From Zerene cesonia (Eukaryota > Arthropoda > Insecta > Lepidoptera > Pieridae): DNA of 64,000 nt. The DNA is taken from the NCBI RefSeq assembly GCF_012273895.1, contig NC_052106.1, forward strand, positions 7,750,001 to 7,814,000, in the 5' to 3' direction. A program made the translations under genes and the position numbers. Of the stretch, positions 54,581 to 63,208 are shown piece by piece. Under the pieces are notes generated by a model, which saw only the letters and a program-made list of their open reading frames with translations, had not been told where the DNA came from and ran no database searches. Positions within the stretch are counted from its first letter, which is position 1; every line of letters starts with the position of its first letter.

Positions 54581-54630
54581 TCCTACTAATATTATAAATG
54601 CGAAACTTTGTAACCGCGGGGTGCAGCTAG
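54581..54630 (+). mobile_element. 50-bp micro-Helitron (family A termini only)
   Basis: After A, TCCTACTAATATTATAAATG continues CGAAACTTTGTAA and joins CCGCGGGGTGCAGCTAG followed by T. Both termini are intact, but all of the core and the first hairpin arm are missing. Confidence 0.9.
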
Positions 54631-54774
54631 TTATAACATATATTAACTCATATGGATTATAATTATAATTCGTTATTAACCATCGGGTAAATCGAAGATA
54701 GTTTTGTACAATACATATATTGGAAAAACCAACCATAAAACTGTGTTATGATAATGCTAAATATATAAAAAATA

Positions 54775-54949
54775 CTAGCTGCGCCCCGCGGTTTCACCCG
54801 CGTAAGTCCGTATCCAGTAGGAATATCGGAATAAAAAGCCTTTATGTTATTTATGTTATTCCAGTTGTCCAGCTGTCTACGTTCCAAATTTCATTGCAAT
54901 CGGTTTAGTAGTTTTTGCGTGAAAGAGCAACAAACGCACATTAGTAGGA
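54775..54949 (-). mobile_element. Helitron family A
   Basis: A|CTAGCTGCGCCCCGCGG to CACATTAGTAGGA. The TTTATGTTA segment is tandemly duplicated, and the CATCCTTACAAACTTTCGC segment near the 5' end is missing. Confidence 0.9.
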
Positions 54950-55282
54950 AGGATGATAAAACTAAAAGATATTAATGATAAAATAGCCCCTGATACCTTA
55001 GATGCACTTAACTGCTTTATTTTTCTTACCAACAAACTATTTATTAAAACATACGTTACCTCAACGATATCGTATCGCCACCATCACGTCAGATCAAAGC
55101 TCCTCTTCGGATTTTTATGTTCCCTGTGGCACTTTGGCCAGCTATTTTAAATTTACGATGTTATCAAAACAACGATTAAAGTTAAAACTAAAGGAAAAGC
55201 GCTTCCACCCACATGACAAATATTTAGTTCATATTAACCGACTTCGAAAAAAAAAAGGTGTGTGTGCGATTCACACATGATA
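54950..55282. other. AT-rich DNA with a repeat L start
   Basis: AACCGACTTCGAAAAAAAAA at 55237-55256 is the first part of repeat L, directly before the TIR element. Confidence 0.4.
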
Positions 55283-55563
55283 GAAGTGAAACTTTAGTAA
55301 ATCGACAAAAGAATGAGTGAATAGGTTTCTCTCAAGCAGACATGTCACCACCTAGATCACTTCTACTTTCCATCAGGTAGACCTGTGGTCAAATGTCTGC
55401 TTGATCTATTATAAAAAAAAGATGAATATAAAATAATATGTATATTTCTGTCTCATTCTTTGCCGGCTTCATTCTACACATTTTTGTATTTGTGTCTCTT
55501 ACCTGTCGTTTTTTCCGTTGCATCAGGTTTGAAATCACAACGATTCTAAAGAAGTTTCACTTC
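55283..55563. mobile_element. Terminal-inverted-repeat element with nested insertion
   Basis: GAAGTGAAACTTTAG at the left and CTAAAGAAGTTTCACTTC at the right are inverted. The interior is collinear with 37330-37513 except for an extra block at 55323-55420. There is no transposase frame, so it is a MITE; the superfamily is unknown. Confidence 0.75.
55323..55420 (+). mobile_element. LINE/SINE 3' end nested in the TIR element
   Basis: The block ends GGTCAAATGTCTGCTTGATC, TATTATAAAAAAAA. It is flanked by GAGTGAAT and GATGAAT, near-identical copies of the site that reads GAGATGAAT in the 37.3 kb empty copy. Confidence 0.7.
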
Positions 55564-55902
55564 ATTAAATCTATTTTGCAATCAGGATTAATTATGTAAT
55601 TTTATTATATATATGTTATATCGGCATAGAAATATGTGATGTTATTTGTAGTTCTTTCACACACTACGAAATAGTTTGAACTAATATATGACTATTAGTA
55701 ATTTTAATGGAACTTCGTATGTCTCAAAAATACATAAAACATTGTTTATTATAATATTAATGATGGGATTGTTTCAATATTTTACCATTTCTTTTCATTT
55801 TATATTCTTTCCCTGTTTATTTTCGATCTCTACTTTTCTTTCTTCTTTCATTAATTATTTTTAAACCATCTGGACTTTCCACTTTCCTTCAAGAAATAAT
55901 GC
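55564..55902. other. AT-rich DNA, nothing recognised
   Basis: No supported feature. Confidence 0.35.
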
Positions 55903-56126
55903 AGCTTCCTTGGCACAGTGATTAAGCCGAGGGGTCCTCAGTTCGGTTCCCGGTCTACACAAAAATATCTCGGTCTAGTTACTATATACAAGAGATACTC
56001 TAGTCTGGTCAAGTTACTACTAGGACAGAAGGCTAATTACCTACTTGTCCGTAAATAAAATCGATCAGTGAAACAGATGTATATCATCTGCCCCATATCC
56101 TACTAGGGGACACGGCACTTCCCTTT
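55903..56126 (+). mobile_element. SINE-T with internal duplication
   Basis: CTTCCTTGGCACAGTGATTA (box A), AGTTCGGTTCCCGG (box B) and CATCTGCCCCATATCC. The CTCGGTCTAGTTACTA block recurs as CTAGTCTGGTCAAGTTACTA, about 35 bp apart. Confidence 0.8.
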
Positions 56127-56506
56127 TACAACAAATAAAAGCTTTTAATTATAGAAATCCGCTGTATCGTGCTCCGACATATCCCTGATTAGAAACCTAG
56201 TGTCTAGGTTCAAAACAATTGCCTAGAAACAGATTGAAGTGTAAGTCTAACTTAGTTATTGTTCAGTAACAAAGTTGGTCTAACGCTATCTGAGGCATTA
56301 TTACCAGTTGTTTAATTTTGAACTTTACCTCATAGTGATAAGGTTTAAAGTCAATTAAGAATTGTGAAGAGAAAATTTTGAGAGGCTTACGATAATGCTA
56401 TTAAAAGTTAATGAATATTGAAGACGTTTTCTAAAGTTTAGTTGAAATAAGATTAAATTTTGTCACTATCGGCATTATATATTCATTATTTTGCTATTAT
56501 AATATA
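56127..56506. other. AT-rich DNA, nothing recognised
   Basis: No supported feature. Confidence 0.35.
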
Positions 56507-56713
56507 CTAGCTGCGCCTCGCGGTTTCACCCGCGTAAGTCCGTATCCCGTAGGAATATCGGGATAAAAAGTTGTTTATGTGTTATTCCAGTTGTACAGCT
56601 ATCTACGTACCAAATTTCATTGCAAATGGTTTAGTAGTTTTTGCATGAAAGAGAAGAAAGAGTGAAACATACACAAATCCTTAAAAATTTTCGCATTTAA
56701 AATATTAGTAGGA
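56507..56713 (-). mobile_element. Helitron family A, full length
   Basis: A|CTAGCTGCGCCTCGCGG to AAAATATTAGTAGGA then T. The GAGCAACAAAC block is replaced by GAGAAGAAAGAGTGAAAC. Confidence 0.9.
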
Positions 56714-57311
56714 TTTACATAAGCTTTAACATAGATAATAACAATTACTCATATACAATAATGCCGTTCCAATTGTTAGAATTAGACCCAAATGGGACAA
56801 CAAGACCATCATCAAAATAGGTTCATCCAGTGGAAATTTTAGTAGCAAACACAAAACAGTCGAATTCTGAACCTCTTCCTTCCTTGAAGTCGATTGAAAT
56901 TAATTTCAACACTTCCACATACTATGTTTATTCGAAGTGAGTAATTATTATTATTGCATGTATTCAATTATATTCAATTATACTTGCTTTATATAAAGAT
57001 GTACCAGAATCACTCTAAAAAATAGGTCAAGTGCGAGTCTACAGCACTAAGGGTTCCGTACCACCATTATAAGCAACTGTAAAAAAATTGGTCAGCCATG
57101 TAATTTAAAAGCGAAGTTGACACTGAAATATGAATCTGTTTTGGTCAATTAACAAGTCAAACGAATACTATAGAATCCAGTGCATCTGTAGCCAGGGCCG
57201 GCCTTTCGGGGCTCCAGAGTCTAGATCTATCTAGTAAACTGAAAAAAGGTACATAGTAGTAATATGGTGATACATTATTTATTCTGGATGTAGCAAATTG
57301 ATTATGGCACC

Positions 57312-57515
57312 TCATTACCATCAGCCTATGTATGTTCCCACTGCTGAGAAATGGATTTTCTATTAGGGTTCAGGTCAAAATTGCTGCCCAAGTGCGGATT
57401 GGCAGATGTCACATGTCGTCAATGTTTTTGATTTTTGGACATGCCAGATATATCACGATGTTTTCCTTCACCGTTTCGAACAGTGGTGATGTGATACGCA
57501 GATAAATTGATAAAT
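57312..57515 (-). mobile_element. SINE-TGA, partial
   Basis: TTACCATCAGCCTATGTATG, TTCCCACTGCTGAG and ACGATGTTTTCCTTCACCG. The tRNA head is missing. Confidence 0.75.
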
Positions 57516-57601
57516 TATTGTGCCTACATTAATATTATAAAATATATTAAATTAGGAAATAAACAATGGCAGGAAAGAAAACTTTCTAACGTATTTGTTA
57601 A

Positions 57602-57811
57602 CTAGCATACACGGCCACGCGTTGCTGTGGCTAAGTAATAATTAAGAACATTTAGATTATAAATTATTGGGATAATTAATCGAAATAAAAACAATCCTAT
57701 ATCTTAAGTTGGAACAAATTGCACATAAAATGCCAAATTTCATCAAAATCGGTTACTTTGGTGAAGAGTTCGTTGGAAATATACATCATGACACTGGATT
57801 TTTATATATTA
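57602..57811 (-). mobile_element. Helitron family F, full length
   Basis: A|CTAGCATACACGGCCACGCG, ATTATTGGGATAATTAATCG and CATCAAAATCGGTTAC to CATGACACTGGATTTTTATA. It is the reference copy for family F. Confidence 0.8.
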
Positions 57812-58324
57812 GTTAATTATAATCAATCTAAACATTTTTTCTGACTTAACGATAGGGCCCTAAAAGAGTGAGGCCTCAGTTGAAGCCCTGGTTCCTATGC
57901 CCAAAGTCCTGCCCTGGGTCTAGTCGTATCTAACCACCTGTGAATGTTTAATACTCGTTTCAGTCACGCGTTGTAATTTTAAACTATTTATTACACCACA
58001 CTCCGTGGCTCTGCCGCTATTTATCCTTTCATTTATATCTTATATATTTAAATAAAAAATGAATCATCAAATGTCAATTCGGGTAATGTCATTTTAAAGT
58101 TTTTGTTATGGCAAAAGGATAAATTAATAGCACATTTTAGATTTTTTTTTAACAAAATAACAAAAGTGAAAAATTTGTAAGCAATGGTTGGCACGGTCAA
58201 AAACGGGATGGGCGACCAAATTTTTTACTTAACAATTACCCCAAGTGGTTCAAGTCTGACTCGCACTAGACCGTTTTTTTTTTTGGAACCATGTTTTATA
58301 GATTAATAAGCTTTAACACAGGTC

Positions 58325-58690
58325 ATGGGCTACGCCGAAGACCAAACAAACAAAATAGATGCGAAGTCGCGGGCGTCACCTAGCTACAATAACATTAATT
58401 ATATACAAGTATATCAACCGGGCGGAAGCGTTTGTTTCAAACTGCAGTACAATAGATATAATATGATAATTCAGTGCATTTTCACCTTCCGTCATGCTGT
58501 TACTGGGACTTTTGAGAAGCAAGCTGTAGCGAGTGCCCAATATCATGAAGAAACTAGCATTCGCGGAGCCAAAAGGATCCGCAGGTCCATCTTCCTTAGG
58601 TCTCAAGCTATCTTGATAGTTGATAACTTTTATCCGAATACGTTCAGTGGTTGAGCGTGATGAAGAGACAGACATACAGACACACAGCTA
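58325..58690. other. Decayed Helitron pieces with a chance 109-codon frame
   Basis: AGATGCGAAGTCGCGGGCG, TCACCTAG resembles a 3' end at about 58383. ACGTTCAGTGGTTGAGCG, TGATGAAGAGACAGACATAC near the right end is a common repeat motif. The open frame across them has no domain. Confidence 0.4.
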
Positions 58691-58759
58691 ATTTCGAATT
58701 TGATATATTATGCAATGAAATAATCTATAAACATATATAAATAAATGTGTATAATAGTC

Positions 58760-58915
58760 ATGTATAACCGATTTGGCTGAAAATTAATACAGAGACATAC
58801 ATAGGAAAGTTTTTATCCCGGAAATACCACGGGAACGGGAACATGCAAGGAAAACCCCGGGTCTATCTTTCCTGCGACTACGCGGGAGAAGCCGCGGGTA
58901 GTTAACAATATAAAT
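58760..58915 (+). mobile_element. Helitron family K
   Basis: ATAACCGATTTGGCTGAAA, TTTTTATCCCGGAAATACC, GGAAAACCCCGGGTC and TACGCGGGAGAAGCCGCGGG, TAGTTA. The terminal CTAG is lost. Confidence 0.65.
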
Positions 58916-60151
58916 AATTAGAATTAATAATATGTACGCTATTATAAGTGTAGGTGTGATATTGCATTTAATGTCATATAGTAGTCATATTTAATGAGTA
59001 AAAACTTAAGCCAATAATTAAGCATCTACTTAAAAGAAAGTAAGTTTTACAGTCACTTATAGCAATTCCTATGTTTAGTAGAAGACATCCTGAGCTGCGA
59101 TAAACATCAAATTTAATTTTACGTTAATACATTAATAATTACTTATATTACAATTAATCGCTAAAACACCTAACTTGTACCACACCCAGCGTGATATTGT
59201 AACCACGTGTGTACACGGAACTTAATAATGCATTTATACACCCGCCTCTATATTGTGTATAGGAGCATTAACCACGACGCATAATATATGCTTACAATTC
59301 ATATGTATTATATTGTGGTATTGTAAATGCTCTTATTGTATCGACTTTTATAACTTGATGGTCCAAGAGTAGATCCTTGGGAGGGGCTCATACAAATTAT
59401 CGATTTAGGTATGGTTGAGAACAAAATTGATTCGTGTATTTTCTTGGTTTGACCAGAACTTGGCCATATTCCTGACAACAAATCTAAATGGCCTATGTCT
59501 GTTTTACCGCAATTTAAAAATCTCAAAGAATAATTTACATACTCGCGGGTACTCGTAAAATAATATGAAAATTTCTAAAGAATATTATATTCGGTTGCTA
59601 AGTTAAAGAGAGATAAAGAACTTTATTAAAGGAAGGGTTCCTAAACTACTTTGCAACTTTTTCTTGTTACGAGATATTTCTTTGGAGTTTTTACGAGTCC
59701 CACCTATTATGCTTGGGACGGGAGATATGTTTTTTACAACAGTTCATCTTTATTATTATGAAACAAAATAATTTGAAAAATACATAAAGTATTAAATTGC
59801 CATCGCGCTTTAGGTATTTTCTAAGACGAGACTAATCCAAAACTTATACATATGTCGCCTTAGAAAAAGCACGCAACGGCTTAGGACTCCAAATCTGCAT
59901 ACTTATAAGATATGATAGAGTAAATAACTATGCACATTTGGTTTTGAATTTTACTTAAATTACGTGATTTTAATGTACACATTTCGCCTGAAATGCTTCC
60001 TATTTGGGCAGTGTTATAATTACTAACTTTCTACCCGTCTTCGCTTCCGCATCTTTTACATTCATTTCCTCATAATAAGGTTCATCAAAACTGTTATACT
60101 ATTTCAGTGAGAATGTAATAAACATAATCGTAGTTTGGGCTTTAGTATGTA
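58916..60151. other. About 1.2 kb without a supported feature
   Basis: AT-rich. The minus frame at 59308-59526 (72 codons) shows no recognisable domain. Confidence 0.4.
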
Positions 60152-60501
60152 TGTGGTAGTCGAGCACGCTTCGGCACGATTTGGGCCAGCTCGCACCGGG
60201 GAAGTACCACACCCCCACAGAAGACCGGCGTGAAATAGCATTCTGCTGTGTTTCGTTCGGTGAGTGGGGGAGCCGGAGGCCCATATCCTTTTCCTTACCC
60301 TTCCCAGTCCTTTCCTTTATTCCTCTCGCCAATCCTTCCTTAATCCCTTCCCAAAAGTCGACAATCCATTTGTAGAGGCGTAAGATTTGCAATGGACCTT
60401 ATGCCTCTATAAATGTTCATGGGCGGTGGTAGCGCTTACCATCAGGCGATCCACCAGCTCCATTGCCGACTGTGACATAAAAAAAAAAAAAAAAAAAAAA
60501 T
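60152..60501 (+). mobile_element. Retroposon S1, full length
   Basis: GTGGTAGTCGAGCACGCTTC, CTCGCACCGGGGAAGTACC and GAGCCGGAGGCCCATATCC, the stem-loop at 60374-60408, GGCGGTGGTAGCGCTTACC, then GACTGTGACAT and about 22 A. It is the most complete copy, with a long intact tail, so it is probably young. Confidence 0.93.
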
Positions 60502-60875
60502 TCAAACAAACCAATTCAGAAATAGGTAAATTATTTTTAAAATATTCATACAAATTGTACATGATTAAATCAAAACTAATTAAAGGCCTAAATTCCTTAC
60601 AAATGATAAATAAGATATAAGATAAAAAGCGACATTATTCTCTGTCTGGTAAAACGTCACTATAATTAACGCACGGAATGCTTCTAAATATTTTATGGTC
60701 ATTGCTTAAGGTTCTAAACAATTTAAACACCATATTATTATTATATTAGATTGTCTCTTTTTGTTTTTAGATCCATTCTAGATCATTTTTAGTGATTTTG
60801 TAGTGGATTTTTGAATCAAGTGATGATTAATATACATCGAGTTCTAATTGAAAGGAAACATGGAAAATATGCAAA
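60502..60875. other. AT-rich DNA, nothing recognised
   Basis: No supported feature. Confidence 0.35.
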
Positions 60876-61014
60876 ACATTTAGAAATTAAAAACTTTTTA
60901 AAGGATTTTAAACGCGATTTATCCATTGTATTTCAGTGTTCAAAACGTCGGGTTAAAAATATAATGAATAAATCGCGTTTAAAATCCGTTAAAAAGTTTT
61001 TGATTTCTGAATGT
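60876..61014. mobile_element. Fold-back MITE with 46-bp arms
   Basis: Arms at 60876-60921 and 60969-61014 match at 43 of 46 positions when one is reversed. Each carries ATTTTAAACGCGATTTA at its inner end. The 47-base centre holds TCAAAACGTCGGGTTAAAA. The open frame here only reflects the repeat. Confidence 0.85.
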
Positions 61015-61258
61015 ATAATACTCGAATAAAATCAAACACAAGAACTTACAAAACATTACAGCTTTTTCAAGCATACTAATTACCAATGAAATAAATTATA
61101 CATTATTAAATTTAAATGCCACACGTGCCTCAAACGCCCTTGCCTAATATAATTTGACAGATCACATCCGGCGATACATCAGATTTAAGAAGTTATTACT
61201 ATTACGCGGTGTGTTTAATTACGCTTATGATTTATGATTTGGTTACTATTTGAAACTA

Positions 61259-61506
61259 CTAGCTGCGCCCAGCGGTTTCACCCGCGTAAGTCCGTATCCC
61301 GTAGGAATTTCGGGATAAAAAGCCTTTGCCTTGCCTATGACAGGAGGACAACTGGAATAACATATAGCCTTGCCTATATGTTATTCCAGTTGTCCAGTTG
61401 TCTACGTACCAATTTTCATTGCAATCGGTGCAGTAGTTTTTGCGTGAAAGAGCAACAAACACACACACATCCTTACAAAACTTTCGCATTTCTAATATTA
61501 GTAGGA
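61259..61506 (-). mobile_element. Helitron family A with internal 22-bp palindrome
   Basis: A|CTAGCTGCGCCCAGCGG to CTAATATTAGTAGGA then T. Between AAAAAGCC and the normal CTATATGTTATTCCAGTTGT there is an extra block containing its exact reverse complement (61346-61367 against 61374-61395, loop CCTTGC). Confidence 0.93.
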
Positions 61507-61599
61507 TATTAGTAATGATAGTAGGATAGTATAAAATGGCTTTAAAATTTTACGCGCGAGCCAGTTATTCGTTTATTTCTAACTCGTTTAACATTTATA

Positions 61600-61778
61600 A
61601 GCTGGGTCATCACCGAGACGTCCTGGATTCGATTTCCAGTGGAGACTCACAGAATAAAGAATGTCCCGGTCGGGCAGGACAGAGAAGACTGATCACCTAC
61701 GTCTCCATGAAGATAATCATACAGTGAAACAGATTTATAACACGTGTCCCATACCCCACTATGGGACACGAGACTCCA
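61600..61778 (+). mobile_element. SINE-T
   Basis: GGATTCGATTTCCAGTGG (box B), TGTCCCGGTCGGGCAGGAC, GATCACCTACGTCTCC and ACCCCACTATGGGACACG. The head is 5'-truncated (AAGCTGGGTCATCACCGAGA). Confidence 0.8.
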
Positions 61779-61787
61779 CTAACATAC

Positions 61788-61962
61788 TAATATTTAGAGG
61801 CCATGCCCGTCTGGTCTCGAAACCATTTTCAAATGTTGGAGGTCTTAAATCAGCGGCTAAGTCTGGATCAGTGTTACCACATTCCATCACCCTCGCCTTA
61901 TAAATTATTGGAGACAAGTTATCTAATGTTGCGACACCATCTCTAATCGCCTGATAAATCTT
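61788..61962 (-). CDS. Unassigned coding-like segment (candidate exon or transposon ORF piece)
   Basis: The minus frame from 61962 reads KIYQAIRDGVATLDNLSP, IIYKARVMECGNTDPDLA and ADLRPPTFENGFETRRAWP, a balanced composition unlike the chance frames elsewhere. TTCCTCTTATCAG ends at 61963, a plausible acceptor, and ATATTA|GTATGTT is a plausible donor after 61788. Spliced as such it would start in phase 0 and end in phase 1. I do not recognise the family. It could be an exon of a gene on the same strand as the Dok-7-like gene, or the remains of a transposon protein cut by the SINE-T that ends ten bases away. No start codon is certain; the upstream ATG at 61983 is only usable if unspliced. Confidence 0.4.
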
Positions 61963-62220
61963 CTGATAAGAGGAATTAAGCATTGAACAAAGATTACGTG
62001 AACTTTCCTTTACATATTACGAAATCAATGTTATATTCGATATGAACGAGTTGTAACGGATGTATAAAGCAATTTATTCATTGCATAAAGAGCAAGTTGA
62101 AAGCTTGAGATATAAGGTTATAATTCCGGATTAAATACGTTGTGAAATGAATTTTCTAACCATATTAAAAAAAATTCAAGTCTACAGTCTAATATTCATT
62201 ATTATAATATTATTCTCATA

Positions 62221-62380
62221 CTAGATTCCGCCTCGGCTTCGCCCGTTGTACTTATATAGGTCTATAGCCTTCCACAATAAATGAGCTATCTAACACTGAA
62301 AGAATTTTTCAAATCGAGCCAATAGTTCCTAAGATTATTGCGTTCAAACAAACTCTTCAGCTTTATAATATTATTATAGA
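62221..62380 (-). mobile_element. Helitron family B, full length
   Basis: A|CTAGATTCCGCCTCGGC, TTCGCCCGTTGTAC to AGCTTTATAATATTATTATA, GA then T. Confidence 0.88.
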
Positions 62381-62789
62381 TTAAGTTGGACGTTATTCGG
62401 AAGACCACTGATTATTATTTTGTACCGGATTTCAATTTAAAACCGGTCTCAAAGTATTGCTCTCTAAAAAGTCGGTATGCATGAAACAATTGATATTGAT
62501 AATGGCGTAAAAATCAATCGTCGTGAAGGTGAAAATACCGCACGTATTTGTCCCTGTCCTTATTTGTAAAAATCATTACGACTTAATTATCGCTTAACAT
62601 TACGACCTGACAATCATGTTATTTTATGTAAATATAATACCAATACGCAATGTGTTGAATGTCTATTGAAATATATTCAAAAACTTAATATATAGTCGAA
62701 TCAGTCGGTTCATACAAATTGTCTATAATAAATAAGGATAAATAATAAATGATTCTGATTTTTTTTCGTATTTTTTAAATAATGTAAAT
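62381..62789. other. AT-rich DNA, nothing recognised
   Basis: No supported feature. Confidence 0.35.
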
Positions 62790-63208
62790 GGTTTATGTCT
62801 AAATTTAGCATTAATGGCAAGGTCTAGAGTGGAAGGCGTCGGTCGTCTCTAGCACAGGTTTATTCCTAGTTGAGACGATCGTCGTGTCTGATTATTTTGA
62901 ATCTTATGTATTTTTAACTCTGCCTATGCCGGTCCCAAGCCCGGATGAGAAAAGAGGAGGGTTAGCTGGTTACCATCCACCCAGCTATAAAATCAACAAC
63001 GCCGAGCGTCAGGCGGCGGTTTAATTAACCTGACCATAAACTGGGCTACAGTAACCCTGAGGGATTAAATACCCCTCTAAAATCCTGCCATGGAAGGACG
63101 TGGGAACCCACCATGAGTACATCCCATGAGAATCATTATGGAATTAAGTTTAACTACAGATGTGCCGATGTCATGCGATCCGATTGACCATCGGCGTCAC
63201 TCAGTACC
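62790..63208. mobile_element. GC-rich block at gap edge, possible LINE 5' region
   Basis: From GGAAGGCGTCGGTCGTCTC onward the composition rises, with AGGCGGCGGTTTAATTAACC, CTGACCATAAACTGGGC and GGAAGGACGTGGGAACCC. My recollection is that similar blocks precede lepidopteran non-LTR retrotransposons, and assembly failure just after it suits a long repeat. No reading frame proves this. Confidence 0.35.

Larger units (their letters stand above)
57192..57917. mobile_element. hAT-like TIR element, nested
   Basis: CCAGGGCCGGCCTTTCGGGG at the left and, read on the minus strand from 57917, CCAGGGCAGGACTTTGGGC match at about 17 of 20 positions. CAGGGCCGG starts are typical of hAT elements. An 8-bp target duplication is not clear. 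Confidence 0.45.
57025..58273. mobile_element. Outer TIR element carrying nested insertions
   Basis: GGTCAAGTGCGAGTC at the left and GACTCGCACTAGACC at the right are inverted (one mismatch). Further in, AAAAAAATTGGTCAGCCATG mirrors CATCCCGTTTTTGAC-side sequence reading TTTGGTCGCCCAT on the minus strand. Nested in it are a hAT-like unit, a SINE-TGA and a Helitron F. No transposase frame is visible. Confidence 0.6.

Noticed and set aside
58325..58654. 109-codon frame on the plus strand
   Set aside because: It crosses decayed Helitron sequence and a common CAGACATACAGAC repeat. The composition shows no domain.
60811..61029. 72-codon lysine/arginine-rich frame
   Set aside because: It reads through the two arms of the fold-back MITE.
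1..63208. CRISPR array or prokaryotic defence system
   Set aside because: The regularly similar units are dispersed Helitrons at irregular spacing and in both orientations; there are no cas-like frames, and the sequence is eukaryotic.
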